A DNA stretch of 64,000 bases from Massospora cicadina (GCA_022478985.1 JAKSZP010013306.1:62001-126000), one strand, 5' to 3'. Counted from the stretch's first letter, positions 1 to 11,226 are shown. Made by a program: numbers and translations. The notes: generated from the letters alone by a model not told the origin.

Positions 1-3000
1 GGAACAAATATGCAGCTGCAGAAGAGGTTGGTGGGCGTACTTCCAAAGGTCTTTCTGGGTATCAAGGGAGTAGGGGATGTCCAACATGTCCAGGTAGTCC
101 ACCCTGGCTATGGTAGGGGACCTCACGGGTATCACTACGTTCAGAATGGGTAGTCCTTGTACTTCATGGGTGAACCAAGGAGTAGGGCGCCCCCTCTGGG
201 CGGTGTGCCCACTGATGCGGATTCTCCACTCAGCGCTCTGCATGGAGAGGAGAATTCTTTTGAATTGGGGCGACTCCCCATGTGGGCCCGCAGCAGAAGG
301 TGTGAGGCGAGGTACTTTAACAGATAATGGGGGTGGGTAGGATTGGTTAGGCCCAGGGTGCGGGAGAAGTTGGTGCAGGCTGCGCGTGACCAGTGCTGGG
401 CTGAGATCGTTGGGTTGGTGACTGCAGCAATCCAGGTGCCAAAGATTTTGGCGGCTTGGACCTCATAGGTGAGCAGGCCTATGCCACCACTATGGCGAGG
501 GCCAAACATGACAACCAGGCGCACTGGCGGCGGGTGGCTTAACCAAAGCCACCCTTGCAGAAGGGCGTATAATGACTTGAAGAAACAAGGGGAAAAAGTG
601 ATGATGTGGGCCCCAAACCAAACTTTAGAAAGGACCATAGAGTTGGCTAGCACTACCCTGCCTGTAAGGGAGGTCTAGCGGGATATGAGTGAAGCTACGC
701 GTTTCGTAACTTTGTCTAGGATATAATTTTCTATCACTGTTGAGGCGTACCCTCCGGCCTCCAGCCTCACCCCCAAATGGCGGACTGGTCTAGCGGTGGG
801 GCTTGGCACAAAGGGGAGCACAAGCGGGGCGGTGTGTGGTGGTCATGGTAAATGATCCCGTGAGCAAGTTTTTGAAGCAGGTAGAAAACGGGGTGCTGGG
901 GACCAGTGGGCTTGATACTGACAAAGGAGGACAATTTCGGTTTTGGAGGCGTTAAGTGCAGCATTGCTTACCCTAAATTAAACCTGGATAGTAGCTTCAA
1001 GCGCGCGTGCATCATGATTGTTAGACACCCCTAACACACAATCATCAGCAAACGCCAACAACTTGACTGGTGCTTGGCCTTGCACATGGACACCAGTAAG
1101 GTGGGTATTCACATTCTGAAGAGAAGTTGTCAAGGCTAAAGTTATACAAGAGTGGGCTTAGAGGGTCCCCTTGGCGTAGGCCCCTTTGAGGGCGAACTAC
1201 ATCCATGAGGAATCCAGCGTCATGCACAGCCATTATGGCAGATTCTGTGAGCAACATCACCCAATTAATGAAACGATAGGGGGGTGGAACTTGTGGAGGC
1301 AGGCTCTGAGGTAATCCCAGTTGACTCCATCATAGGCCTTCTGTTGGTCAGAAAAACAAGTGCTCCATAAGCCGAGGATTTACAGACGTTGGCTATGGTG
1401 TGTATGTTGTCCCAAATAGACCTTTTTGGAATGAAACCAAACATGTTCAGGGGAAATGAGAGAAGAGGCAACTACCCCTAGACTCTGCCATTATTTTAGT
1501 AAAACTTTTAGTGTCTGTGTTAGTGAGTGAAATGGGGCGCTAGTTGGCCAAGTCCAGCTTATCCCCTTTCTTGTACAATGTTATTGTGAAGGCCTCTTGC
1601 CCTCCAGGAAGGAGGCGCATTTCCCTAAGGCATAGGTTTTTTGTGGCAAGCAGCAAGGTTGAAAAATATCCGAAATATTTCTTATAGAACTCATAAGAGT
1701 TGCCATCTGGACCTGGGCATTTCCTGTACAGTGCACCGTTAACAGCAGACCAGAGTTCGTCCAAGAAATCAAATTCATCAATTCTGTATAATGGGAAATG
1801 GTGCGGATATGTGCACTTTTGAGAAATTGTACACTTCAGCCATCTGAACTGGATTGGGGCAATACAATTTGGATTAATAGTTTTGTACTTCAATTGCCAC
1901 TTCAGTGGAGTATTTGCGACAGAGTGGTCTGGCCTCTGCACCTGTGTGCAGGCCAAGCTCTGGTGCAGTGTGAAGAATTTTTGAAAAAAAGTAAGCAGAG
2001 CATGTATTGTTCACTGTTGTATGCTTTGCTTTATACTAAACACAAACCCGATGCTTGTGTTGTCTTACCAGTGCATTGAGGCGAGTGGACACTTCAGCCA
2101 ACTTATAACCCCAAGCCAGGCTGTAGCCTGCCACTAAGACATTGGATTCCAGATGGTCCACTTCTGCCAGTGTGCGTAAAATGACTGCTGAGGCAGCACG
2201 CAAGCGACGTGATGAGATGTGGCGAGCCTGGAAAATGGTGTTCGCTTTAAAGGTTGACCAGGTGGAGTTTGGATCCACACATAGCGGTTTGGTAAACTCT
2301 GGAGCCGAGGTCTCAATGTCCACTTATGAGGAAAACATGGGCGACGTGATCTCAATGGGGTGGAGTTTGCACCACTTCAGCGCCTGTGCCGCTGGATTGG
2401 ACAAAGAGAAGGAAACTGAGACCATTCTGTGGTCATATAAATCGATTTTTGTAATTGTAAAGTGGGAAATTTGGAATTGAAATTTCAACGATGCAAGAAT
2501 AAGGTCAATGTGTGTCATAGACCTCAGCTGGCCATTGTGCACATGGGGGTGAGACATGTTTGTGAGTAGCGGTGCATTATGTGGCAGAGTATCAAACAAC
2601 CCCAGGGTGGATTTTAGAACGTGAAGTTCAATGTGCCCCTGTGGGGGTGTAGGCGACGAGGGCCAGCGGTCTGTAGTTGGGTTGGTCCATCAGTTCATGT
2701 CACCAATGAAAAATGGGTCAGGGAGTAGCAGAAGGATATTGAAGGCCGAGAAGGATTCCAAATGATCTCGTGCACAGGTTGGGCATAAATGTTAATGACA
2801 GCATGCACTTTGTCATCCCACAAAAAGGTGACTACAAGGACATGGCCATCGAGTTATGATGTTGTTAAAATAAATTTAAAACTATGGGTCACTCAAAAAA
2901 GCACCCAACAGTGTGATGACTAAAAGGAAATGGAAGGGAGGAGCATTGTTGCCCATGTTTCTTCTGCACCGCGCGTACAGTGGGTTTCCTGAATGGCCAG

Positions 3001-3111
3001 GATGTCCACAGGTAAATTATTTTTTAAAAAACTCAGTTTCCTAGCCCAGGATGGCGAGGCCTTGAGTCCAGCAATGTTCAACGTCCCTATAGTAAAGGCT
3101 CCCCCCTTCAC
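1..3111 (-). pseudogene. LINE ORF2 pseudogene (endonuclease + reverse transcriptase)
   Basis: Read right to left. An APE-type endonuclease begins near 3,111 with GTLNIAGL and LAIQETHC. Its later part at 2,599-2,324 has HIDLIL and a DHRMV block in place of the usual SDH. The reverse transcriptase covers about 1,956-1,040, with GPDG near 1,710, GFIPKRSIWDNI near 1,430, RQGDPLSPLLY near 1,160 and the catalytic FADD at 1,041-1,053. The connection region then continues to position 1. Many frame changes and stops separate these blocks, so no functional protein is made. The FADD aspartates survive. The region corresponds domain for domain to 33,732-36,830 of the other copy. Confidence 0.9.
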
Positions 3112-3118
3112 ACTTTAA
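1..3118 (-). mobile_element. LINE copy 1, 5'-truncated, runs off the window
   Basis: This is a non-LTR retrotransposon fragment on the minus strand, collinear and closely similar to the second half of the longer LINE at 32,252-37,496. It matches that copy from just before the start of ORF2 (about 33,720 there) to about 36,830, where this window ends. Homology stops abruptly near 3,118, exactly at the ORF1/ORF2 boundary of the longer copy, so ORF1 and the 5' UTR are absent. Such 5' truncation is the usual outcome of target-primed reverse transcription. The 3' end and any target-site duplication lie outside the window. Confidence 0.93.
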
Positions 3119-3915
3119 ATATTTATTTATCTTACTTCTAAATTGAAGAATTGAGGGGAACTAAATTCCCTAGTTGATTTCTCAAGCCATAGTTAGAGTA
3201 TACCTTCTTGGGGCTAAAGCCACTTATAAAGAAGACTCAACTGACTAGTTGTCTCCATACAACTAGTATCCTCTTTATTCTTACAACAAGTCCAAACCTG
3301 TGCAGTAAACTTACCTGGTTGTTTAACATTTTCAAAATGGTTTTGATAAGTGCAGTGGGCCAGCTGCACCAAAATCCCAAATGCAATGACCATGCCACCA
3401 TTCCTTAGATTTATTGTTCCCTGTTTTTCTCACATCTGAAATAAATCTTAGGGTGGTGTTCTAAGCTTTTCCCACCTGCGGCCTCTTCTTATAACACCCC
3501 TCATGTGACCGTTTCATACTACAAAGCCAGAAGAAACTCAGATAATTTAAGATTGGTTTTTTTGTATTTGCGCCATTCAACTTTGGCCTGTACACCATCC
3601 TCTACATTTGGTTTTGTTTCCTTGTCTTTATAACTATGTGCTCTAGAGTTTTTAAGACTTCTCTTGTTCACCACAAATTATAAGAAATTATGCCAGAAGA
3701 TTCTAATTTAAAGTAAAATATTATTGGTTTTAGAAATGCATATCCCACTTTTCCCATTCCATATTTCTCTTTTAGAGACGCAGCAAATTTTTAGCTAGAA
3801 ACTCACTGGTTAATTTGAGTTATGCTCATATTCAGCCTAAGTTACAATTGCACTTCAAAAAACCCGAGATGCTCAGTCACATTCATTACCAGCTCATTCT
3901 AGAAAGGTGCGCTCC
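3119..3915. other. AT-rich stretch, no gene seen
   Basis: Between the LINE truncation point and the first SINE. The sequence is AT-rich with only short chance ORFs and no protein motif I recognise. It is presumably the old target DNA into which the LINE and SINE inserted. Confidence 0.6.
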
Positions 3916-3930
3916 AATTTGCCACAACCA

Positions 3931-4227
3931 AGGGGAGGATACCCCAGTGGTAGAGTATAGACCCTCTACCGCTGCCTCCCCGAGTTTGATCCTGGTAGTG
4001 AACTTTGGGTAGGGGACAATTATGACTGTGTTGGCATTGTGCACCAATGCCCTGAACCAAGATAGCAAATAGCAAAGGCGGTCCATGGAGTTCCTGGCCT
4101 ATCATACACCGCGCATGGAGGTTTTCCAGGTTTTATCCTCCTTTCCCATTTTCTTCACTTCCCCTCATCAGTGCGGTATCATCCCTGGGTCAGCCCACCT
4201 CAAATAAAATTAAAAAAAAAATAAAAA
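3931..4227 (+). mobile_element. SINE-A copy 1 (tRNA-derived SINE)
   Basis: A roughly 297-bp tRNA-derived SINE. The head has an A-box-like TACCCCAGTGG and a B-box-like AGTTTGATCC. A family-specific body follows (GGGTAGGGGAC ... GGCGGTCCATGGAG), then a tail CCCACCTCAAATAAAATT and an A-rich run. It is flanked by an exact 15-bp target-site duplication, AATTTGCCACAACCA, at 3,916-3,930 and 4,228-4,242. The same element occurs at 47,594-47,880, 50,034-50,313 and, inverted, 51,608-51,880. Most CpGs present in the copies near 50 kb are TpG or CpA here. Not a functional tRNA gene: the cloverleaf is incomplete and the unit is repeated with TSDs. Confidence 0.93.
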
Positions 4228-4242
4228 AATTTGCCACAACCA

Positions 4243-4882
4243 CTGGTTTGAAATGCTACCACTGATGTCTGTTCCCTCACCTAGCTCACTAATGTAGATG
4301 TGAATGAACTACTGAGTACCTTTTCTGAAATATTCTTACATATATCTCTTAGGTATAGCAAATCTCAACTCAAAAACCCCCAGTTGATGCTTATAGGTTT
4401 CTGTGCGGGCTTAGCCCTAAAGTGATTTAAGCCGTAACCTTAAGTTTTCAATTTATATCTAGTATCTTATTTATGTTAACTGCATCTAATATTCTTCAAA
4501 TATTTATTTAAATGTGGCGTGCCGCCAATCTATTTTATAAGGTTCAAGAATATTATTATTTCTAAAGTACCATTATCAAGCATTCCTATTGGATTAAATT
4601 TAAATATCAAAGGCCCCCTTCCCTCCAGCTTGAACTGGGTTTTTTTCATATATCCCAAAAAACTCTCATACTATATATAGTACTCTTTTATATTTTATAA
4701 ACTGTCACTTTTCTTAATTTAACAATCTTTTTGCTGGATAGCTAAAATGAAATAGGCATGAAAATGATATAACCTTTTAGTTCATCCCACCAGGTCTTTA
4801 AAGAACCTGGGCCTCTCTGGTTCAGTCAAATAAGTATTTTCTCAATTGGCCTGAAACAAATTATAAAGGCTTTTTTGATCAG
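4243..4882. other. AT-rich stretch, no gene seen
   Basis: Very AT-rich sequence between SINE-A copy 1 and repeat R. No reading frame, motif or repeat shared with the rest of the window is evident. Confidence 0.5.
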
Positions 4883-5317
4883 TGTTAGACCTTGCCTCAG
4901 TTTAGGTGATGCTTCAACTTTAGATAAAAAATTAAATACTAATTTAAATAGTGTCAACTTTACTATCATTACTATTGACATCAGTTCATAATTAGTATGT
5001 GATGTTTTTTAGGTTAAGGCCATATATATCTAAATTATTTATCTAATAATGCCTTATTGGGCCTAACTCCCAAAACAATAATGGTTCTATGTTCTCAAGC
5101 ACAAGCGATTTCATATAAAAAATGCTGAGTTAAAAAACTAAAAAAGTATGGATAAATCTCCCCATTAATGCTCCATTGTCCAATGAGATAGTGAAGAATG
5201 CCCAAACCAAGTTAAATCATCATGAATTAAACCTGACTGTGTATATAAATTTTACCTACTCTATTTATATTGTTAACCACCTTATGCCACATAATATACC
5301 TCATTGCCCATTTGCTT
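4883..5317 (+). repeat. Repeat R, copy 1, left part (possible LTR)
   Basis: Begins TGTTAGACCTTGCCTCAG and aligns with TGTTGGACTTAGCCTCAA at 27,564. Shared landmarks include CATCAGTTCATAATTA, CCCCATTA-TGCTCCA and CACCTTATGC. The alignment breaks at 5,317, where a gypsy LTR starts, and resumes at 24,361. The 19-kb gap is therefore a nested insertion into this repeat. A TG start and a matching second copy 22 kb away, with about 2.8 kb of other sequence between the rejoined copies, make an LTR pair plausible, but no primer-binding site or pol was found. Confidence 0.75.
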
Positions 5318-5663
5318 TGTTACCTTTTAGCAGTATTGCTTGGATCCGCTATGCTTGTTGCGCAGGTGAATCACCACTGAGCAATGGAAGGAAAATATGA
5401 GAATCATCAATCCTTGATAAAAACTGATATAAAATAGGAGCTATTGCCCTAACTGACACTTTATTATAAATATATAAACCGCAGACTATCTCTGCTAACT
5501 ACTAAAAATACTCCCCTTTCTCATTCTCCCTCTCAACTCTTATCCTCAGTATTCCTAGCTGAAATCACCCTTCCAATTAATAATTTCCTATTCATTACAT
5601 TTTAGGGGTTTTTGTTCTATCTTCAGGCTTCACCAAAAGTACCTCAATTTGTCAAACTATCAG
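5318..5663 (-). repeat. 3' LTR of element B, part 1
   Basis: Closely matches the first three quarters of the LTR at 23,895-24,360 (for example TATTGCTTGGATCCG and GGTGAATCACCA-TGAGCAATGG). It is interrupted at 5,663 by element G1 and continues at 11,767. The uninterrupted counterpart near 24,225-24,245 reads CTATCAGTAC, which marks the empty site. Confidence 0.88.
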
Positions 5664-6232
5664 TGTCGTAATTCCAATATGACTGAATGATAAGCCCTAA
5701 GTCAATATGGCGAAATGAATGGGATCCGCTGGAATCAAACTCATAACAATAATGTAAGTGCTTTGAAATAAGGCGATATTGGAATTGTTAGGAAATTAGT
5801 CAAATAGGTCAATAAGGCGATGTTGACATTTGACAAAAGGGTTTTTGATCACCTCAAACAAGGCGATAAATAATTAAAGAATAATAAGCTGAAACCAATG
5901 AAATTATAGCAACATGAATAGACTAAGCAGAAGAGTCAGTATCAATAGAGGCTGCTGAGATATCAGTGAAATGAGGTGACTGGAGAAGTAGTCTTGAGTT
6001 AAGTAAAGAAATAAGAAAAAGAAGAAGAAGCAGACAAGGAAGGATCCACTAAATGATATATTTTAATAAAGAAGTGGTTGGGAATTGCTTTCGTGTTTAT
6101 TATAAAATTAAGTGGTTACAAATGTATCAAGGAACCGGCGATTATCATATTGACCGTTCTAATTTTTAAATGGGGGAAACCCTGTGTAAAAAACCCTTTA
6201 GTGGTTACATACTGAATTGCCGAGATTCAACA
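5664..6232 (+). repeat. 5' LTR of G1
   Basis: 569 bp, starting TGTCGTAATTCC and ending GATTCAACA, with terminal TG...CA as expected. Pairs with 11,199-11,766. It contains several copies of a short motif close to AAGGCGATA. The primer-binding site follows after a single base. Confidence 0.95.
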
Positions 6233-6233
6233 G

Positions 6234-6251
6234 TGGTGATCACTACAGGGG
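6234..6251 (+). promoter_or_regulatory. Primer-binding site of G1
   Basis: TGGTGATCACTACAGGGG lies immediately inside the 5' LTR and begins with the TGG that pairs with a tRNA CCA end. Equivalent sequences follow the LTRs of the other elements: TGGTGCTCACTA near 40,797, and on the minus strand near 23,880-23,893 and 16,923-16,937. The tRNA cannot be named from this window. Confidence 0.8.
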
Positions 6252-6525
6252 ACCCATTGACCAATAACAAAATTACGAAAATTCAAACATCAGCTATGTT
6301 GCATCCCAGTTGTTTCAAAATGAAATCTGCATAAAACAATGGCCCTGGACCCTATGAGGAATTGAGACTTGTGTTAGATACTGTGCTCAAAAGCTAGGAT
6401 GAGTTGCTTCAGAAGTTTTACAGTGATAAGATGCCACTATTCGATTGTGAAGGAAATATTTATGGATTCTTTCACTGATTTGAGTTTGTGACTGAGGGAA
6501 CTTTGGATTGACAAAGGGCAAAGAT

Positions 6526-7240
6526 GTTACTCTCCTCTTTGGACGTTGTAAGTGCTGATCAAATTATTTGTTACCTCTCATCTAGTTCCGTTTCATACCA
6601 TGAAGTTAAGGAGATGGTGCTGTGATTGTTCAGCAGAACTGCAAAAATGTCACAGCGGAAAGCTGAGTTCTTGACCATTGGGTTTCAGCAAAACAAGACC
6701 CTCACCACATTTGCTGGCCGATTTACTATGGAAGCACATGTGCTGATCGGAGCAGGCATTCAGTCCAAAGTTGATGTGTGTATAGCTATGGCCTCAGCGG
6801 TGAAGCCATACCTGAGCTTTACAATGTTATAACACCACTGTTAGAGCCAGATGTACCTCTCCTTAAACTTGTTTAGTTTGAGCGTCGATTATCTGAAAAT
6901 TTTACTCCACCCAATACTGAGCAGATCCGCACTGTCACAATTGTTCACCCTAACCATGTGAGAAGAGATAACTGGGAAGAAAGAATCCCATCAGGATACT
7001 CTTCTCCGTCCAATGGGCGTTCATTGTTTGCTGATCAACATCAGCCTAGTTACCACTCTGGGCCTAACTACGCTTACAGGGGGCAGTCGTTATACTGTTA
7101 GGGGTCTGGTTACTATGATCCTTTTCAAAATCATCAACCATTTGTACCAACTTATCCTAAACACAGCTGTAGGTCTTACGGAGTAAGTTGTTTTAATTGT
7201 GGTCATAATGGACATATGGGATGATGGTGTCCCAACTGAC
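6526..7240 (+). pseudogene. G1 gag pseudogene
   Basis: A gag capsid-like region. Landmarks are LSSLDVVSADQ near 6,533, a block KMSQRKAEFLTIGFQQNK at 6,641-6,694, then FTMEAHVLIGAGI and a block ending VKPY. It finishes with a zinc knuckle CFNCGHNGHMG-stop-WC at 7,189-7,233, a CCHC pattern with a TGA in place of one codon. The same order of blocks is seen in the gag regions near 16.2, 21.9, 41.7 and 63.8 kb. The amino-terminal gag region present in the other elements is mostly missing here, since only about 290 bp separate the PBS from the capsid block. Several stops make it non-functional. Confidence 0.85.
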
Positions 7241-7732
7241 GGATCCCTCCCTTGCAATGAGAGCAGGGCTATCAGGGAAAAGCCTGAGTGGAGTAGAGAA
7301 GGGACTCTCTACTTCTGCTACCTCGAACTTACATGTCCCACCTGAGTCTACTGTGTTAAATATAGCTGAAGCTTCTCAGTATGATGACACATTCCTCTAC
7401 CACCTGCCGGTTGGGAAAGTAAATGTGCTGCCCCAGCGCATGTTGAAGAAACGGCAGACAAAAACTCTCCATATCAACTGAAGCTTTATGCTTGTCAAAT
7501 GTTCGACCAAAATCTGTTAGATCAGCTAGAACTGGTCGCAGATGCCCTGTCATTAAGGGGAATAGACGTTGCCCTCCCAGTGGACACTATTGTAAACAGA
7601 TACCCTAAAATCGGTGTGAGTATTATAAGTTTCCTGGGAAACCCTGAATCCTCAAGTGTACACAAGGTGAATAACCAGGATGCATCTTACTCTGAATGCA
7701 CTTACTGTGACATTGTGGTAGCTAAAACTTGA

Positions 7733-8000
7733 GTACAGGCTATCATCAATACAGGCGCACCTGTAAACATTGTCTCCACTAAATTGGTGGCAAAGTTGTC
7801 CTTAAAATCTGACATAGACCGCCGAGTGGTGTATGGGACCGCTGGAGCTGAAACCACCACTTCTGAGGGAGCATATAGCGCTCTTCCCTTGCGGTTAAGA
7901 TCTATTTGTTGTGGTGGCTCCAGCAGTGGTATTGCCAAACAGCCACTATGATTTATTGATTGGAACTGCATTTATGTGACATTATGGGGCTATAGTTGAC
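7733..8000 (+). pseudogene. G1 protease pseudogene (active-site Asp to Asn)
   Basis: Retropepsin-like aspartic protease. The active-site block reads AIINTGAPVNIVSTKL near 7,740-7,790, so the catalytic aspartate of D-T-G is asparagine (AAT). A downstream block VVYGTAGAETTTSEGAYSAL is conserved with the element near 62.8 kb, which keeps DTGAPVNIV. The D to N change sits in a CpG context (ATC-GAT to ATC-AAT), as expected from cytosine methylation decay. Confidence 0.8.
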
Positions 8001-8779
8001 ATGATGGAAGAGACCCTAGCCATTGCGGGACAGCAAATCCCTATATATTTCTCCTCTAGTAGAGCGCCAAAAAGTTCAGCGCATATGGGACAGATCAACC
8101 TTGCCTACAGCGATGGGGTGATTCCAGTGTGCTACATTAATTAAAAAAGAGAACGTGGGCCCTTCCTCATCAGATATACAAATACCAAGGGTTACCGCTT
8201 AGAGCAGCTGGAGCTGTATCCATTCCCTCTGTACATCAAGTAATAATCGACACTGAGTTAGAGGTGGAAGTGCCAGCGGGGCTCTATGGGGAGATCATTG
8301 GGCCTTATCATCAATCACAGCTTGAGCCCCATGTGGCCCCCGGCATCATACTACCAGGACATGGGGAGATAAAGGTGCTGTTAGCAAACCTGCAGAAAAA
8401 AAATGCAAATCCGCCGCCACCAAACTGTAGCTTATCTAAATCTGATTCCCATCGATGAGATCCATCAGGTTCATGATTTCAGATCATTGGATAAAATTGG
8501 ACTACCGCTCAAAACATTGATCATTGTACTAATGGTGGTACCACAGAGTAATTTAATAGGATTAATGGATGAACAAAAAGACCAGTCAACAGCTTTATTT
8601 CAGAAATACAAGGGAATTTTCACTGTTGATGACCATGATTTAGGATGTGCTCAGGGGGTGGTCCATCAATTAGACACCGGCGATCATCCTCCTATTAGGT
8701 CTCAGCTGATCTGCCATTCTTGGGCAGCAGAAGATGTGGTTACTGAGGAAACAATAATTATTACAACAAGGAATGCTTG

Positions 8780-9900
8780 AGCCATCCAAGAGTCCGTGGG
8801 CTTCGCCTGTTCTGATTGTAAAAAGAAGGACGGCACCAACCATGTAGTAATAGACTACCGTAAGCTCAATAGTATTACAAAAAGGATATATATCCCTTGC
8901 CTAGAATCGACGATGCACTGGACCAATTAGTGGGTGCTTGCTACTTTTCTGCAATGGACTTAATATCAGGCTACTGGCAAATTGAGTTACCCTTGGCGGA
9001 ACAGGAAAAATGTGCTGTGATCACCTCTAAAGGCCTTTTTCAATCAACATGGATGCCTCAAGGACTTTGCAACGCTCCGGCTACTTTTCAGCATACCATG
9101 GACACTATTCTTGGTGACCTGAAGCTGTCATGCGTCCTAGTATACCTCAATGATATTAATGCTTTCTCTTGAACCTTTTCGGAGCACCTCAAACACCTCA
9201 AAGCAGTATTCCGCTGGCTGGCTGAGGTGAACATTAAAATTAAACCTTGAAAGTGTAACTTCTTTAAAGATCAGCTGGAATACCTGGGGTTTGTGGTAGA
9301 CTCAACTGGGCTGCAGCCACAACCAGCTAAGGTGGAGGCCATCAGCCAAATGACTACTCCCAATATTAAGTGTGACATACAGGTATTTCTGGGAATGGTC
9401 AGTTACTACCAACGCTTTATCCCTAATTTTAGCTTTATTTGGGGGCCACTATCTGAGTTGTTAAAGAAGGATGCTGTGTTCAAATGGACGGAACGTCATC
9501 AATCCACTTTTAATGCACTCCATTTGGCGTTGAGCAGCGCACCGGTGTTGTGATATCCAAACTTCGACCAGGAGTATATTGTTCAGATGGATGCATCCCT
9601 TTCTGCTGTTGGGGCAGTCCTGTCTCAGAAGGACGATGAAGGGGAGGAGCACCCCGTGGCATACTGCAGTTGTAACTCGAATTGCCATGAATGAAACTAC
9701 ACCATGACCAAGTGAGAGTGCTTAGCGGTGATTTATGCATATAAGCAGTTCTGAGTCTACCTGCATGGAGTAAAGTTAAGGTTGTCATGGATCATGCATC
9801 ATTGTTCTTGTTGCAAAACTTGAAAGAGCCTGAGGTGCGGCTAGCTTGATGGGCTCTTAAGCTGCAAGCTTACGACTTTGAGATTTTACATTGACTGGGA
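8780..9900 (+). pseudogene. G1 reverse transcriptase / RNase H pseudogene
   Basis: Ty3-type RT: PSKSPWASPVLIVKK near 8,777-8,825 (one frame break), VIDYRKLNSITK near 8,848, FSAMDLISGYWQIEL near 8,947, then ITSKGLFQSTWMPQGLCNAP. The catalytic block reads VYLNDINAF at about 9,141-9,167 instead of the expected YLDDI. The thumb (LEYLGFVVDSTGL, VFLGMVSYYQRFI) and the RNase H domain (VQMDASLSAVGAVLSQKDD near 9,580) follow. Numerous stops, several being CGA to TGA, break the frame between 9,160 and 9,900. Confidence 0.9.
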
Positions 9901-9927
9901 GCCAAACACCAAAATGCTGATTGTTTA

Positions 9928-10824
9928 TTGAGATTACCGATGATTGCAGTTATGGTGAATTTAAGCGATATCATGTTTGACAAAATGCTCAGCGGAAAAT
10001 ATGAAGATGAACCACCTCAAGTATTCAAGTTATTAGACAAACTCAGGACCATTACGTTCCTAAGAAATGGGGAATTGTATAAGCGTATAGGGGATGTTAC
10101 CGTAAATATATCAAGGCCTTCTACCCGCTCAGATATTATTATGAGTGCACATTGGGCAGTTGGCCATGGCGGAGTCTGGAAAACTCTTGAATTGTTGAGA
10201 CTGAGGTATTATTGGGAAAGCATGCAATATGACGTGCTTGAGACCCTGTCTTGCTGCCACCAGTGCCAGGTGGATAAACCATTCCATCAGAAGACTTCAT
10301 ACCAGTTGGTAAAGCCTTGCTTTGCTTGGTACACCATCTCTATTGATGTTGTGGGCCCACTGCCAACTGGAGCAAATTGGTCTAAGTATATCCTGGTGGC
10401 AATTGACCACTTGATGAGGTGGGTGGAGGCGCAAGCCATCCGGGATCTAGGGGCAGTTACTGTGGCTAAGTTTGTAATGGAATGTATCATACAGCATCAT
10501 GGCTGCCCACAGTTTATCCTTACTGACAATGGAATCAACTTCACCTCCCACATCTTAGTCATGCTCAACGAATTAATGGCCATCCGCGGGGTACTAACAA
10601 CCCCATATCACCCTGAGTCCAACAGAATGGTTGAGCGAGTTAATGGGACTCTGGTGAATATACTCTGGAAATTGGTTATGGATAGACCCTCCGATTGGAG
10701 TACCCTTCTTTCTACCGCGGTATTCATCTACAATATTAGCTACCATTTGTCCATGGGAAAAGTCCCTTACAATTGCTTTATGGGCGGCACCCTGCTCTAC
10801 CTGCGCTGCTGTATGCCTGTATAG
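9928..10824 (+). pseudogene. G1 integrase fragment, longest open pol stretch
   Basis: An open stretch of about 298 residues; it continues from the upstream pol frame, so its first methionine is not a true start. It contains the HHCC zinc-binding module (H-x3-H in HWAVGHGG, then CCHQCQ) and the DD35E catalytic core: first D in SIDVVGPLP, second D in ILTDNGINF and E in VERVNG. All three catalytic residues are visible. The reading frame ends near 10,824. Integrase inserts the cDNA into host DNA. This is the best-preserved coding segment among the gypsy elements here but is cut off from protease and RT by stops. Confidence 0.9.
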
Positions 10825-11180
10825 AGGACACCGGTGTAGTGGATCCACAGCAATATTTAACCACCCTTACAAACATGCTGATTAAGTTATAAACTGAAGC
10901 GTACTCATTCAACCTTGCCAAGAAAATCAAAGCCCAGGCTATGGACCAAGTACGGCGGAGTAGCCTAATGCAGTTCAAAGATGGGGATCTGGTGTTATTC
11001 CACGATCAGCATGGGTCTGGCTGGAAGCACAAACTTGCCATTATATGGATTGGTCCATTTGAAGTCATTGAGAAAACTGGGGTCGACGCATATACTATTA
11101 AGGACCCTGGTAGTGGTTGAATCATCAACCAAGTGCATGCAAAATTCCTTCAAGCAATAAGCAATAGGAGCCTCATTGTT
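10825..11180 (+). pseudogene. G1 integrase C-terminal GPF-like module
   Basis: Continues the pol sequence beyond a frame break. DLVLFHDQHGSGWKHKL and IWIGPFEVIEKTG (about 10,988-11,080) resemble the GPY/F module at the end of gypsy integrases. It ends at NQVHAKFLQA just before the polypurine tract. No chromodomain is recognisable. Confidence 0.75.
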
Positions 11181-11226
11181 CAGTCAAGGAGGGGGTAATG
11201 TCACAATTCCAATATGACTGAACAAT
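11175..11226 (+). promoter_or_regulatory. Polypurine tract flanked by an inverted repeat (G1)
   Basis: The polypurine tract AAGGAGGGGG (11,186-11,195) precedes the 3' LTR start TGTCAC (11,199). Twelve-base arms ATTGTTCAGTCA (11,175-11,186) and TGACTGAACAAT (11,215-11,226) are perfect reverse complements, placing the tract and the LTR edge in the loop of a potential hairpin. Related arms occur at the same place in the three other elements with a visible 3' end. Confidence 0.8.

Noticed and set aside
11175..11226. Hairpin at the polypurine tract as a transcription terminator
   Set aside because: Rho-independent terminators are bacterial, and the arms sit at the internal/LTR junction in all elements, which fits a retrotransposon function instead.
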